Shown here: piece after piece, positions 34,246-47,600 of the stretch
Layout of the letters: each line of letters opens with the position of its first letter
Position numbering within the stretch: the stretch's first letter is position 1
Assembly (NCBI GenBank): GCA_050084515.1
Contig: CM114272.1
Span: forward strand, 17,174,001 to 17,238,000
Source: Blasia pusilla
Taxonomy: Eukaryota > Marchantiophyta > Marchantiopsida > Blasiales
DNA length: 64,000 nt
Direction: 5' to 3'
Program-made: the position numbers and the translations under genes
The notes under the pieces: generated by a model
What the model was told of the DNA's origin: nothing
The model's database searches: none
The model's input: the letters and a program-made list of their open reading frames with translations, nothing else

Positions 34246-36174
34246 CTGTGGTGAGTCTCGGGAGCTCATGCTCTCGATTTTGTCAGAGCGTCTTTGGAAG
34301 ACGGCGGTTATCCAGCCATGGAACCTGAATGACCAGGATTGAGGGCCAGGAATGGTGGTTCTCATTCTTGTGGAATAAGCCGTCACCGATGATCTTCTTC
34401 GCTCAATTTCCTTGCATGAGGTCTGTTGAATCTCGTCGGTTGTCTCAGGCGACTATTGACACTCAAGTCTTTAGACAAGAGGATTTCGAAAATCAGAGAC
34501 AGAGGACGAGCTTAACCTCCAAACCCTCGTCATTTCACTTGGTTGTGCCCATAGATCGAGAATGGAACGCTGGAATTCCCCTCTTGTGCTCTGGTGAGCC
34601 TCAAGCCTCAATGCCATGCTCTTGAGAGTTGTACAACTGGGGCAAGTACAATCGCTTTTCAAAAGGCCATTTCAGATCCTCCTGGTGATATTGTAGGAAT
34701 GAGTTCCGACTGGTCCTATCCCTCACTGCATCGAATGCCATTCATCCTCCCTTTCTTGCGAATCTACTTGCTTCGCTGTACTATGGGGCCTTGGATGTAC
34801 GTTTATGCGTTCCAATGTCATGAATTTAGACGCCATGAGTGCTCGTTGGTAGATTGCATGTCGAATCGACCGAGGTTTAGACAATCAACATAAGTATGAT
34901 GGACGGGTTCTCCGACTAATCGAGTATGCTTCGTGTGAACCGAGAGGCCTGAGTTGCCTTGATCACTTCTACACTTCTGAGTCCTGGCCGGGATGAACTC
35001 TTCTAAAAGCCGTTGAGGATGTCATTCTTTGTGGTAGATTGTCAAAGCGTTGACGTCGATTTTACAATTCAATAACAACATTCTCCTTGGGCGTCAAAAG
35101 TAGTGCTCGTCCACTCTCTTCCTATTGAACATCTCAAATCAAATGTTGAGGCTAGAGTTTCTTTCTCGATGACATTAATCGACTTCTCTCATTAACTAGG
35201 CTCCCACGATCACCTCCTTGTTCGTCGACTCGATGTGCACACGTCGTGGGGGAAGGCTTCTGAGATCAAGAGATAAGATGACCACTTGAGCGAATGTGCT
35301 TTTTTCTTCCCAACGATAGCTGTATTGTTTTCGCTTTTTTTGTCTGTTTTCCAGTAATGATATCAGTAGAACGATGTTTGTAAACGACAAAGATAAACGA
35401 TAAAGATAAGATGAACGCATGTCCCATGCAAAGACCAGTTGGACTTCCACATGAATGCGAAAACTTTGACTAACGAGTAGCGATAAGCCCGTCCGGATGA
35501 AACGGATCCTTTCGAGTCTTCCAAATGATGAGCCGCACTTCGATTCAGGTTGTGCGAGCACACGGGCATCAATTTGCAGTCAGTTCTACGGAATGGAGTT
35601 ACGAGGACGTTATTGGAGGAAGGATAGTTACACTACGCGCTTCCGGAATTTTACGTTCTGGACTTCTCCATAGAGAGCAGAGCATATTGAAAAAGCTCTG
35701 GACGCTTGAGAAGCTCGAGTAACGTCGATCCTCGTGCAAAGAGCGTGAAAACGGACAAACCGCACACCTACCAAAGATCTCGTGACGATGTGTAATCCTC
35801 TCACTATGCCCTTTGAATTGCACCAATAGGCGGCCTGACATATTCCTGCGCGCAACACATTCCTGCTAGGAGCGGGGATCGAACCCGACCCACTTGGCCC
35901 GCACTTCACGACTTGGCCTTACTCACATAGCCCTGCTATATATCAAGGGCTAGGGGGACTTCGGCTTTTACTTATGAAAATCTTTTTTCTTATGCTTGGA
36001 TTTGGTTCTCTTACAAATTTTATAGCGTTTTTATTATTTGAGTCTTATGAAATTATATTAGTAGTTATGTTTTTTTACTTGAATTATCTAATTATATTGA
36101 AAATTTAATATGCTCTTTTTAAATTTGCATTGAATAATATTGTATATGCGGAGTGAGGCTAACTAGCTTACGCC
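34246..36174. other. Helitron leader, no gene recognised
   Basis: Short frames on both strands show no known domain. It may include captured host DNA, which Helitrons commonly carry, but I recognise none. A tRNA-like box is at 35873-35887. Confidence 0.4.
35868..35935 (-). other. tRNA-like / SINE-like promoter box
   Basis: On the minus strand GGGTTCGATCCCCGCTCC resembles a tRNA T-arm or pol III B box (35870-35888). Upstream sequence GTGAGTAAGGCCAAGTCGTG could be a degraded D-arm. A full cloverleaf is not evident, so this is at most a tRNA-derived SINE remnant. Confidence 0.3.
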
Positions 36175-36603
36175 ATGTCAACTCTCTCATCGAGATGCAA
36201 GAGGCCGATAATTGTGGAAGAAATTGTAATAAATAGGAGTCATGAATATTTGGTAGAGAGAGATGAACATAGATTTTCATTATCTCGCTCTGAACGAAAA
36301 CGAAAATTGTTTGATGTGGACCCTAAATTTTTTGCTCCTATTTCAAATGGTTTCAATGAGACTCAGGAGGTTAGAGAAGTCTCAATAGGCGAGGAAATTG
36401 TGATTACTCTCAATAGTAATGAGAGATACTCTGTAGATATTTGTCCTGGTCTTGAAGAACTTGACGATGGAGAATATTCCTCCACTTCCCTCTATGATTC
36501 CGAGGGATGGTATGTTGGTGATGAGTTCGACCTGGAATATAGGTGTATGGATTATGGGGATTTAGACATAAGTGCAGATAGTCGAGATATTGGAGATAAG
36601 TAG
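36175..36603 (+). CDS. Helitron leader ORF, unknown function
   Basis: 142 residues from ATG at 36175 to TAG at 36603. It is acidic in its second half (EELDDGEYSS) with a basic patch (SERKRKLF). I do not recognise a domain. It lies about 5 kb upstream of the Rep motifs in the same orientation and could be a 5' exon of the Helitron gene or a separate protein. Confidence 0.4.
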   Translation: MSTLSSRCKRPIIVEEIVINRSHEYLVERDEHRFSLSRSERKRKLFDVDPKFFAPISNGFNETQEVREVSIGEEIVITLNSNERYSVDICPGLEELDDGEYSSTSLYDSEGWYVGDEFDLEYRCMDYGDLDISADSRDIGDK

Positions 36604-36879
36604 CCTAGAGAGTACTATCTATTGTGTATATCCAATTAATCATCAAATCCATGTTTGTTTTGTTCTCAGATATGTCTGTTTGAGATTGTTGAGTTGAGCA
36701 AACGATCAAGTTTCATTTCTTTGGGAGTGGAGTGACTCAAAAAAGTAAGTCTTCTCTGCTTGTGTTCTAATATTCAGGTGTGGAGATTTAGTATCCTTTT
36801 CTATTGAGTATTTCTTTTATTATTTTGAAATATTTCTTTAATTAAAATAATTGTGTGGATAATGCAGGATACTTTATAA

Positions 36880-37455
36880 ATGAGTGTTGACGAATTACGC
36901 TATAGCGATGGTGAGTTCTACGTTCCTCTTGATGAACAAGAAAGGGATTATACACCTATAGATGTTGACGTCATAGAGGTGATACAAATAGCAAGTTCGG
37001 AGTATATCCCCTCTCCGATCGTTGAAAATAGGAATAATGCTTCAAGTCCTGGCTATGTACCATCGTCGATTTTTGAAAATATGGATAAGGCTTTAAGTCC
37101 TAGCTATGTACCATTGCCAATTTGCGAAAATGGGATTAATGCTCCTAATGTTAGCATAAGCCCTTTGAGAAATGGTCACAGTTGTAGTTATGATGAGAGT
37201 GCAACTAGGATTTTAACCACACCTGTGATGAATCATCATTCTATTTCACAAGAAGTAGTTGGAGGTCAGGAGGGAGAATGAGATACAGATTCCACACATG
37301 ATTGCATCCCTTCGTCAGACCCTATAGCATCTAGCCATTCATTTGTACGTGATTGTTATGGGTCGGGGTCAAGGGAAATTAGTGATTGTCATTCAATTTG
37401 CTCTGAGGACTCAAGTGAGATGAGTACGGCCGAATCTCATTGCCCATTAGAATGA
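36880..37455 (+). pseudogene. Helitron leader ORF, unknown function, one in-frame stop
   Basis: The frame opens at ATG 36880 and runs to TGA at 37279-37281, then continues open in the same frame (DTDSTHDCIPSSDP...) to a stop near 37455. It contains three imperfect repeats of about 25 residues around SPGYVPSSIFENMDKA, SPSYVPLPICENGINA and the earlier SEYIPSPIVENRNNA. No known domain. The TGA looks like a TGG-to-TGA change. It is probably part of the 5' region of the Helitron gene. Confidence 0.45.
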
Positions 37456-37640
37456 TTTTCCCATTTCATATTTTTATAAAAACTTCAGTTATGTGTAAAT
37501 TTATTTTTTAATATAGATTATAATATTCACAGACCAAATCTTGAGTATAAGTTTTTTTACAAATTTTTCTCTTTTTTTCTATTATTTTTTTTATATATTG
37601 ACAATACATATTTTGGTCGGATGGTTGATACTGTCACAAG

Positions 37641-40600
37641 ATGCATGAATCTCAAGAGGAACCATCGAGGCGAAATGAAAAAAGACCATTCGCTGACATC
37701 ACCAATGTAGTCTCTTTACCTAATGTGGAGCATGATCACCACATTTCATGTTGTGCTCCATCTTCTATACGGATTTCGGAGGAAACAGAGAAGCTTGCAT
37801 ATAAGAAGGTTAGAAGGGTTGCTTCTCAAAGAAACAGAAGGGCGCTTCATGATATGTGATTTGTAACTCATTCAACGACTTTGTCATCTCCAATGTAAGG
37901 ATACTTAGCATTATGATTATAGAATGATATTGTAACCATATGTGCACACTCTAGATTTGTTGTGTGACTTTAATATCTTTCATGTTTGTGATGTAGACTT
38001 CCAAATCCATCGAACCCAAAACGATTACGTGATATACATCAAATTGTGAGAGCTCAAGGACAAAAGCGAAGACATGCTAAATTAGTTGAATTGAGATCTA
38101 TTGAAACTGTTGTGAATGTTCCATTGATGGAAGAATTACAACCACCCATCATCGATGGCTCACCAGGCGCAAATACTAGAAGGTATTTATTTATGTATAA
38201 CATTTCTACTTTTTATTATAATAATAGTTATAATTTTTTTTCGTATTATGACTTTTTTTTATTCTTTGTTCAGGTTGGTAGCAACACCTTCCAATGGAAA
38301 TCTTCATGCTTTAATAGACTCTACATCGTCTCCAATGTACGTTTCATCCACTCATTAATTTCTTTCTTTTTATTGGTTTTTTTTAATTTAATTATTTTGA
38401 CTTGATTTTTATTAATATTGTTTTTCTCAGTCTTCCACTTCCGTTCAACCCTCGGGGATTACATGCTATGCTTCAAGTTGCACGAGCACAAGGCCGAGAA
38501 GAAGGCACCATAATTTGGCCCAAGCGAATGTTTATCAATTGTCTGTGAATCTTCTTCCTAGAGAGGAAGTGGAGGCTATGACTACTAATGACTTTCATAC
38601 TCAAGCTAAAACAATGTATGCTTTACATACTTTTATTGTTGATGCTTCCTACTTGGTCTTAAATTTTTATGAATGATTTCTAATAACAAATTTTTTGCAG
38701 GCCAATTATGGTACATCATGAAGTTGAAGCTATTCCAAACTCTAGGATTGTGGTCTTTCCATCTCCAATATATATTTCTAAACTATATACTCAAATTTAA
38801 TAGAGATATGTTTGTATGTATATTTATTCTTATTATAATCATATATATTAATTTCTTAAGCTCTGCTTGCAATCTTCCAGTTCCTACCAATCCTCTATGA
38901 TTGTCTCACATGCTTCAAGTTGCTCGAGTTGAGGGCCAAAGAAGAAGATATGCTCATTTGGATGATTTACATGAGATTGCACATGTTGGCGATTCGTTGA
39001 TAAGGAATGATGCCAATGGACCTAATCGTGAAGGCCATATGGAAATGAATGAAGACAATGTATCAACCTCAATTTCAAATGTGGGATCACATTTGGATGA
39101 AGTACATGAGATTGCACATGTTTGTGATCCGTTGATAAGGAGCGATGCCAATGCAGCCAATCGTGAAGGCCACATGGAAGAAAATGAAGACAATGTACAT
39201 GCCTCGATTCCAAATGTGGGATCTAGAAGGGTTGTGAACTTGAAAAAGTTGCTCAATATTGCACGTATTCCTAACTTTGAAGAGAATCACATTTGAATTC
39301 TTAGGTTGGGAGATCGTATTGATAGTATGATTGGCCGTTTTAGTGTTGGACTTATGAATGTTGTTTGTCCGACTTGCAATGCTCTACATTGGAAGTGTGA
39401 GAGAGTGAAGTATACTAGGTTTATAAGCTCGCCTTTTAGTATGTGTTGTGGGCATGGTAAGATTCAATTACCATATTTGACAGCTTCACCTTCTATACTA
39501 GCAGAATTACTTTCTGGTATGAGTTCAAATAGTCTTCATTTTTTGCGTAATGCACGTGCCTATAATAGTGCTCTTCAATTGGCATCTACTGGGGCACATG
39601 TGACAGAGCAATGAGGCGGTACAAGAAACTTCAGGATTCAAGGTGGTGTATATCATTCTATTGGACCTCTTCATGCTGAAAGTGGTGCTCCTCCACAATT
39701 TGCGTAAATTTATATTCATGATGATGAGCATCAGATGGAACATAGAAGAAGGATTATGAGTGGAGATTATCGGGATCAATTGAGGCCAGGGATCTTAAGG
39801 GGATTACAAGATATGTTACATGCCCATAATCCATATGTGGCTCTATTTCGAAATGTGGCTATTGATCCATGTAATTCTGACTTTCATATTGTTCTTAAGG
39901 GTAGTGCGAGGTCTCGATGCAAAACGATACACCTTGCTTGTTGCTTCGAGATTGTAGCTATCTTGCCGGAGATGGGAGTGAGCCAAGAGAAGGACATGAT
40001 ATTATTGTTCGCTTACATGGAGGAGGGATTCGTCGTCTGTCAGACTTGAATGAAGCATATATCCCATTGCACTTTGTTTTGCCTTTTGTTTATGGTGAAG
40101 CAGGTTGGCATCTTGGGATACCTTTGCAAGGGCAACATGATCATAGAGATGATCTGCCGTTAAGAGGGGATGCTATGATGGACGAAGATAGAGATGATAT
40201 TGTACAAGGAGAAATTCAAGGCGAGGTTACCACTCATGAGGCGAGTTCAAAGATGATTACAACTTTACAATTTGCTTCATTCAGACTTCAAATCCGAGCT
40301 AACGCTATGGATAATAATCGGTTGTTGAGGTTTGGTCGTCTTACTCAAGAATATATGGTGGATATGTATACGACTATCGAAATGCAACGGCTAACTTGGA
40401 TACAATTGCATCAAAAAGAGTTGAGAGCTGATTTATACCAAGGTGTCAGAGATGCCATGACTCGGCATGATGTGAACGGTTAAGGCATAGGGAGACGTAT
40501 TATCTTACCTTCGTCTTTCATAGGAGGACCCCGTCACATGCATCAATTGTACCATGATGCTATGGCCATTGTGAGACATTTTGGGAAGCCTGACTACTTT

Positions 40601-43600
40601 TTGACAATGACTTGCAATCCTAAATGGCCAGAGATTACCTTTGCTCTGCTGCATGGTCAATCAACGTCTGATCGTCCTGACGTGGTTGTACGTGTTTTCC
40701 AACAAAAGAAGAAGGAATTGTTGAGACTTATATTGGATAAGCATATTTTGGGTCGAGTGGAAGGATGCATTCATGTGGTCGAGTTCCAAAAGAGAGGGCT
40801 ACCACATGTGCATATCCTAATTATTCTTGCTTCTGAGGATAAGCCAAGGACAACCTCTGATTATGACGATATTATATCAGCTGAGATTCCGAATCCCATG
40901 ACTCATCCTAGGCTACATTCTATTGTAAGAAATTGTATGATTCATGGTCTGTGTGGAGTAGCACATCCAACTGCATCTTGCACGGATAAAACAACAAAAA
41001 AATGTTCCAAAGGATACCCAATGCCCTTTGCATCAATGACAATGGAGAATGAGGATGGATATCCTATTTATAAGAGATAATTCATTGGTTTTGTTGTTTA
41101 TTTTGTCATTTGATGTTCTTCTATTAGTGTGCTATCTTTTTTCCCCAACTATTAACATACTTCTATATGTATTTATGCATGCGTGATAATGGCAGATTGA
41201 TAAATAAGTCAAATCATGACTTTGATAATCGTTGGGTGGTTCCATACAATCCAATGTTATGTACTTTATTTGATTGTCATATCAATCTGGAGATAACAAA
41301 TAACATCTTGGCAGTAAAGTACTTTTATAAGTATGCGTATAAAGGATCTGATGCCATATCATATACCTTGGAAAATACTACATCAAGAGAGGATACTATT
41401 GATAAGACATCATTATATCTTGATGCAAGGTATTTTGATCCCTTCTATCTTTCAAGATCTCCCAATTTTTCCTAGGATATTATGTGGGAGTCTAACAATA
41501 TTTATATTGTATGGTATGAAGGTACGTTTCTTCTTCAGAAGCATGTTGGCAAATCTTCAAGTTTAGTCTACATGCAGAGCAACCAAGTATTGTGAGATTG
41601 ATTGTTCATCTTCCAGACAGTCAAATGGTATATTTTCATGGGCAAGATTCATTGGGTAATATTCTGGAGCAAAGTAAGGAAACCACTCTTACTCAATGGT
41701 TTGCAACAAATGTTTCTGATTCGACTGCGCGACAATATATTTATTTGGAGTTCCCTTCTCATTACTCTTGGAATAAGAAGCAATTGCATCCCAGAACGTC
41801 TTGTGAAAAGGATGTGGACATCCTATTGGAGGTCCGATATGACAAATCCAGGTAAACTTTCTATACTTTGTTAAGATACAATTATTAAGGAAAAATTGAG
41901 TTAATGTTAAAATCATATTCATGCTTCCTTCCTAATACTTTTTTTTCCGCTAATCCTAGCTGAGGGGGAGCGTCATTGGTTACGATTACTTCTCCATCAT
42001 GTGAGAAGAGCTCAATCATATCAAGATTTGAGAACCATCGATGGTGTAGTTTATCCTACCTTCAAAGAGACCGCTATTCAGATGGGACTTTTGGAGGACG
42101 ATAGAGAGATCTTTTCTTGCTTTGAAGAGGCGGTTGTCATTCGTACTGGCTATTCATCACGTCTACTCTTTGCCATTTGTCTTCTATATAATACACCTTC
42201 CCTTCCGGCTATGGTGTGGGAACATTTTTTGGTCCCATTGACTGAAGATCTTCTACATCAAAGGCGTGAGGTAATATGCATGGCTTTTGTTGAGTGAATT
42301 TTTTTCTTATTTCTCTTATGAATATTTTAGGTACTTTATTTACGTTTTAACTTCTATGTTTGTTGCTTGTAATAGAGAATTGGTATTCCGACCCTTCTAT
42401 TGGATGTTCATATTATTAATCTTGCGTTATTGGAGGTCCATTACCATCTTCAAGATCATGGCAAAAGTATGGCGGACTTCCCGGACATGCCTCAACCAGA
42501 TTTCCAAGCTCGGGATTTATCTATTTCACGTCTAGAAGAGGAAGAGCTCCCCTACGATCATAATATTCTTTGTGAACGTGTGAGAGCAGGAGAGATGTCT
42601 TTAAATGATGGACAACGCGCGATTTGGGAAGTTATTTGTAATGCTTTTCGTGATATCTTACACAATGTGGCACCTTCTATAAGTGGATATTATGTATAGT
42701 ATATTTTATTATTATTTTCTTACACTTTTTATTTATTTAAGTTTTATTCTTTTAAAGTGCTTTTCTGTAACGAAAAATATGGATTTTTCAGGCGAAACTT
42801 TTCTTTATCGATGGTCCTGGCGGAACAGGAAAAACATTTTTGTACAACCTTCTTCTTGCAATGGTACGGAGCGAAGGTTATAGCTCTTGCAGTTGCATCT
42901 CCGGGGATTGCCGCTTTATTATTGGATGGAGGTCGTATTGCTCATTCTCGATTCAAGATTCCTATCCAAGTACATGAAAGTTCCACTTGCAAGCAAGTCT
43001 AGATTTAAGATTTCTTTTCCTTTTGTGGCATACATATTATTGTTTTATTCTTTGATTATCCTTCATAAATGTTGCTCAGATATTGTTTTGTTATCGATTT
43101 TCCAGCCTATCGGTCAATAGTCATATGGCCCGCCTTATACAAAAGGTGAAGTTGATCATGTGGGATGAAGCTCCTATGACCCATCGTCACACATTTCAGG
43201 CTGTTAACCGTACTTTCCAAGATATCATGGGTTTGATGGATCCTCGATTACGAGATTTGCCTTTTGGGGGGGAGATCGTTTTATTTGGTGGTGACTTTCG
43301 ACAACTTCTTCCAGTTGTTCGTCGTGGAGATCGTGCCACAGTTGTGCGTGCAACACTTAGGAGATCTCTTATTTGGTTTGACGTGAGATTATTGAAACTC
43401 ACTACCAACATGAGAGTTAATACTGTACAAGGTATTAAAGAATAAACCTAATATTTCACCTTTTTTATTTCATGTGGTTTTTGTTTATTTTTAATATTAC
43501 TTATTCCTTCATTTTATATTTATTATCAAGATATGCACGAGAAGAGCAAGAAGCGTTTGCAACGTGGTTATTAGAGGTAGGAGAGGGTCGTGTACCGTTA

Positions 43601-44470
43601 CATTTGGACCTTGGAGAGGATTTTATACAAGTTCCGGATGCCATAATTGTTAAAACCACAAGGATCAATGATTTCATTGACATTGCTTATAGACACGATG
43701 TTCATAAGTGGAGTGACATTGATTTCTTGAGGGGTACATCCATTTTGTCAACCAAGAATACTACTGTGGATATTATAAACGGAGAAATCATGTCTCGATT
43801 TCCAAGAGAGGTAATATTTATATTCTTGAATATCATTATTCTATTTTGATTGTTCTACTGCTATATTTTTCTATCATCTCTCTTATTATTAAGGATTTAT
43901 TCTATTTTTGCAGGAGCATACTTTCTTGAGTGTTGATTCTGTTTCCGACGATGAGATGAGACTTGTTTATCCAATAGAATTTTTGAATACATGTTTACCA
44001 TCTGGATTGCCACCTCATTGTTTGACTTTGAAGATTGGAGCTCTGATAATGCTATTACGGAATATGAATGGAGCAAAGGGACAAGCAACGGGACTCGGCT
44101 GGTGATAGCTGGCTTTAGCCGACATCTTATAGATGCAACAATTATCACGGGAAAAAACATTGGAGCTCGAGTTTTCATTCCACGCATTCCATTGATTGCT
44201 TTTGATTCCGGCCTACCTTTTGATTTACGACGATTTCAATTTCCTAACCGTCCTGCTTTTGCAATGACTATTAATAAGTCTCAAGGTCAAACATTAGATA
44301 GAGTTGGTATTTACTTGCCCAATCCAATATTTTCTCATGGGCAATTGTATGTTGCCTTGTCAAGAGTAGGTTCGAGGAATTCTATTCATATTATGACAGA
44401 TAATGAAAATGCTACTAACAAAATAGATATTTACACTAAGAATGTTGTATATAATGAAGTGCTAAATTAA
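37641..44470 (+). pseudogene. Helitron RepHel transposase (HUH replication initiator plus PIF1-like helicase), multi-exon, decayed
   Basis: The 5' exons include KRPFADITNV and basic repeats. The zinc-finger-like region begins at 39306 (CPTCNALHWKCE, MCCGHGKIQLP). The Rep domain has HUH motif PHVH at 40805-40813 and paired tyrosines in KYFYKYAYK (codons 41320-41322 and 41332-41334). The helicase has Walker A GPGGTGKT at 42813-42836, Walker B WDEAPM in 43106-43431, FGGDFRQLLPVV, and the late motif FAMTINKSQGQTL before HGQLYVALSRV. Inferred introns: 41430-41521, 41852-41959, 42271-42375, 42694-42791, 43432-43530, 43811-43913, and one ending at 43105. In-frame stops sit at about 39297, 39612, 39704 and 40481, and frameshifts near 39915, 42875 and 44080. 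It would nick, unwind and transfer single-stranded DNA; as written it is inactive although all catalytic motifs are visible. Confidence 0.88.
41430..41521 (+). other. 92-nt intron in Helitron Rep exon
   Basis: The donor is AG|GTATTT and the acceptor TGAAG|GTACG. Removing it exactly restores DARYVSSSEACW, matching the conserved Helitron Rep sequence, while the unspliced sequence hits a stop at TAG inside it. Confidence 0.8.
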
Positions 44471-44566
44471 ATTAAAATAACATTATATATGTGAAGTTTT
44501 ATATTGGCATTCATTTTCTAAATTTTATAATGCTTGACTTATTGATATTCACTTATTAGTATGATT

Positions 44567-44610
44567 AATTTTGCATATGCAAAATTTTGACGCCGGTGCA
44601 TTATTACTAG
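44567..44610 (+). other. Helitron 3' terminus
   Basis: A perfect 20-bp palindrome at 44567-44586, then 20 bases on, CTAG followed by T. Helitrons end in CTRR preceded by a hairpin, usually 10-12 bases away; the spacing here is longer. Confidence 0.6.
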
Positions 44611-47600
44611 TAGAATTAAAGGTAGAAAGAAGCTATTTAAAATCATTTTCCATTTCCCAATTTTTGCTCTCCTCATCTTCACCTTGGTTGCCCCTTTTCC
44701 AAACCCCATTCTAGCCTTTCCCCTACTCTCGTGCCCCCGCCCCATTGTCATCTCCAAAACCCGGACAGCGGGCCCTCTCCTTCCAATCCCCTTTGAGTGA
44801 AAAATACTGATCCTCCGGGATTCCTCCCTCGGAAGTACTAGCAGATTTCGTGGTACATAGATCTAAGTGCCAAATGCAAGTACGCGTAGTAGTACCAAAT
44901 CGCAGAAGCGTACGTTTTTGTTAATTGTTTATAGATGGAGAAGCGATTGAACAACCGACCGAACGGTCAGGACTGTTCGATGAAAAACTAGCAAATGAAC
45001 ATATGGCTGAGGGGAAAAGTTCGGAGCAAACGGATGGGTCTTGAACGAAGTACAATAGAAGTTTTTTCAATGTACTTGCAGCTGGTACTTAGGTAGAAGC
45101 TTCAGGCAGGACGTCTACCAACTGCGATTCGTTATTCCGCCATATCGATTGTTCGTGTCCATCAGCCATGCTAAGGTTGATTGGATCCATCTTTAGCCAA
45201 CGAGACGCATAGATATCTGATCCGTCAAGCTTTCCATTTGCCCAAAAAGTTCCGGAACGATATGCTGTAGTACAACGCCAGTACAAGTTCCAGTACTCTA
45301 ATCAAATATGTAGCACTCAGTACATGGGGGAGTACAACCTGATAGTGGTCACAACAGGTCATGCATAAGAAGTTCATAGTTGCCATTTCTCACTGACTTT
45401 ATAAATCGGTGGCTCATTGCTCATATCATCAGTCTTGCCATGGATCGATGCTTGAAAGCTTACAGAGGGCTCCAGAGGAAACCCTTGGAACCCTCAGGAC
45501 AGGTTGTGCTAGAGATTAGAAGTGGTTATCTGGAGCAGAGCCGCCGTGGACCGTCACTTTCTTGCATGTTAGAGTACATTAGCTGACGAAATGGACTAAA
45601 GAAACATTCGTTGATTGATCTATTACTCTGGATCATATTATGAGGACCTTGGAATATTTTCAAAAAGAGATGCGAGAGTGCAGAATGCGTGGCAGTTTGA
45701 GTGACACTTGATTTGTATGTGGTATTTTCACATATAAATTGTGAGGGAAACTTATTCGACGAGCAGACGAAAAAGACAGGTTTCAGCGGGATCTAGGCTC
45801 CAGTTGGATGTCGACCATTTACTTGCAATTGTTGAACTCGGCTGTGGAACTTTCGGTCGATGGCAATGAGTTGGGAGGTCAGAATTGGCTTGAGAATATC
45901 CCGAGATAGGTATGTATGTATCAAAATGGTCAATGGAGAGACAGGTGTTTAATTGGATGCGATTCTGAAGTGAAAACAAGCTGTTTGGTTTCCAGAGTGG
46001 ACCTCAAAAGCTACAGGTATCAAATGATGGTTTGCAATCATGGCTCCTGATTCTGATGAACACGATCACCACTGCACGATTCGAAGTGACATGAAGATTA
46101 GATCTGTCGAAACTGGTTCACTGCCCCCGGAAACAGTTCAACTACTGTCGGCTTTATCTGTGAGATGACAGCAGTTTCTAGACCACACTCCGCGAACAGA
46201 AGATTACAAAATTTTTCAATATCCCTATCCTGGAACTGGGGAAAGCAGTTCTGAGGGTGATTTACGTTAGAAAAGCATAGTGCGGATTCATGTTAAGGCC
46301 TATGTTGTGAACTCTCTCGAGTTACAATTACCTAGAGCCTAAAGAATTTGGACCATTGAACGTGATTAGCTCTTCAGATTTAGCCCCGTTCCACGTTCCT
46401 TCGGTCTCCCTAAGTCTCGGGAGACCCAAGGCAGCGCATAAGCAGGTTACCAAGCGGGTAAGGGGCTGCGGTTTGAGCGGAGGTGGTAGCTTTCGTTACT
46501 CTTTCGAACAGTTCTTCGTTGTACTTGGATCCGGTCACGCAGGACGCAGCGCCGGGAGGCGATATCTTCTAGGTTGCAGAATCTATATTGTCTCAATTCC
46601 AGTGAAGGGGAGGCGGAAGATGAACGGGGAATAAGGCGCGAGTAACGCTGGGCTCGAGATGGCGTGAATCATGCAAGGAGGCAACCGTTTTTCTTGATTG
46701 TTGCACTCGTCACCTCGTATTAACTTCGCAATTTTTTTTACTTTCTGATTGGTAATCTGGAAAGTTTGAATCATTCACATGTGTACACGTTAACCGTATT
46801 TTTACACCGCAAAGCACCGTCAGCATCCACATAGGTAAAAACGTGGACTAGAAATCAAATTCTCAATTCTCATAGCTGTATAATAGGTGAATACTCTGTT
46901 TTATCGGAACCCTCATCGATACCAGCGCCAACCTAAAATCGGAAGAAACACAATGTCACGTCTGTAAATTTGCGAAGGACTTGTAGTTTCGGTGCCCATG
47001 GCTACCGCCGTAGCAAGGAAAGATCAACAACTTAAAATTGAATAATCACCTCGTACCTACGAGGTCGGGATTGTTTAGTTCTGTACACCCGAAACTGCTA
47101 ATGACGATCCACTGTAAGTTATTAGGTACATGCCAGAACTTTTCTTACTCTGCATTTGGATCAATCTCGCTCTAGATCGCTGTAGGGGAGACCCCCAGCG
47201 ATCTCCTTTATTCCTATCGCTGTTCCCCGATCTACTGCAGATATATCCGTCTATCCACGAAGATTCAGGGTAAAAAGCACCAAAAAAACAGTCTATCTCA
47301 ATTTGCAGGAAAGATTTCGATGTAGAGTTTAGACTGTGGGCCTTGAGTTAGATCTACAAGCTAGGCAGTCAAGGATCAAATCGGACTAGACGATGTAGAT
47401 CGACCTACCAAATGTTCAATACAGTCACTCCTCAGTATCGCATGGAAAGAGATCGCTTGACAGTACAATCTATGCACGGCACTCGTATGTGGTTCACTAA
47501 CATATGCTACTCACGCATGTCATTTGTCATGCATATAACCAACTACCGTATGAAAATGGGCGGTATTCCAGAACATAAACGAGTGTGTGTGCGATTCCGC

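Larger units (their letters stand above)
33159..44610 (+). mobile_element. Autonomous-type Helitron (rolling-circle transposon)
   Basis: The left end TCTATACTATAATGC at 33159 is a typical plant Helitron 5' terminus preceded by A. The right end is CTAG at 44607-44610 followed by T, fitting insertion between A and T with no target duplication. A 20-bp palindrome (aattttgcat and complement) at 44567-44586 lies just before the right end. Between them is a multi-exon RepHel gene ending at 44470. The 3-kb leader holds degenerate repeats (ggagggg...cgaaagagttaaaa) at 33178-33490, CT microsatellites and unknown DNA, perhaps captured. The element is 11.45 kb. The gene carries stops and frameshifts. 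Confidence 0.85.

Noticed and set aside
35868-35935. A true tRNA gene
   Set aside because: Only the T-arm-like box is convincing; anticodon and acceptor stems cannot be folded by eye.
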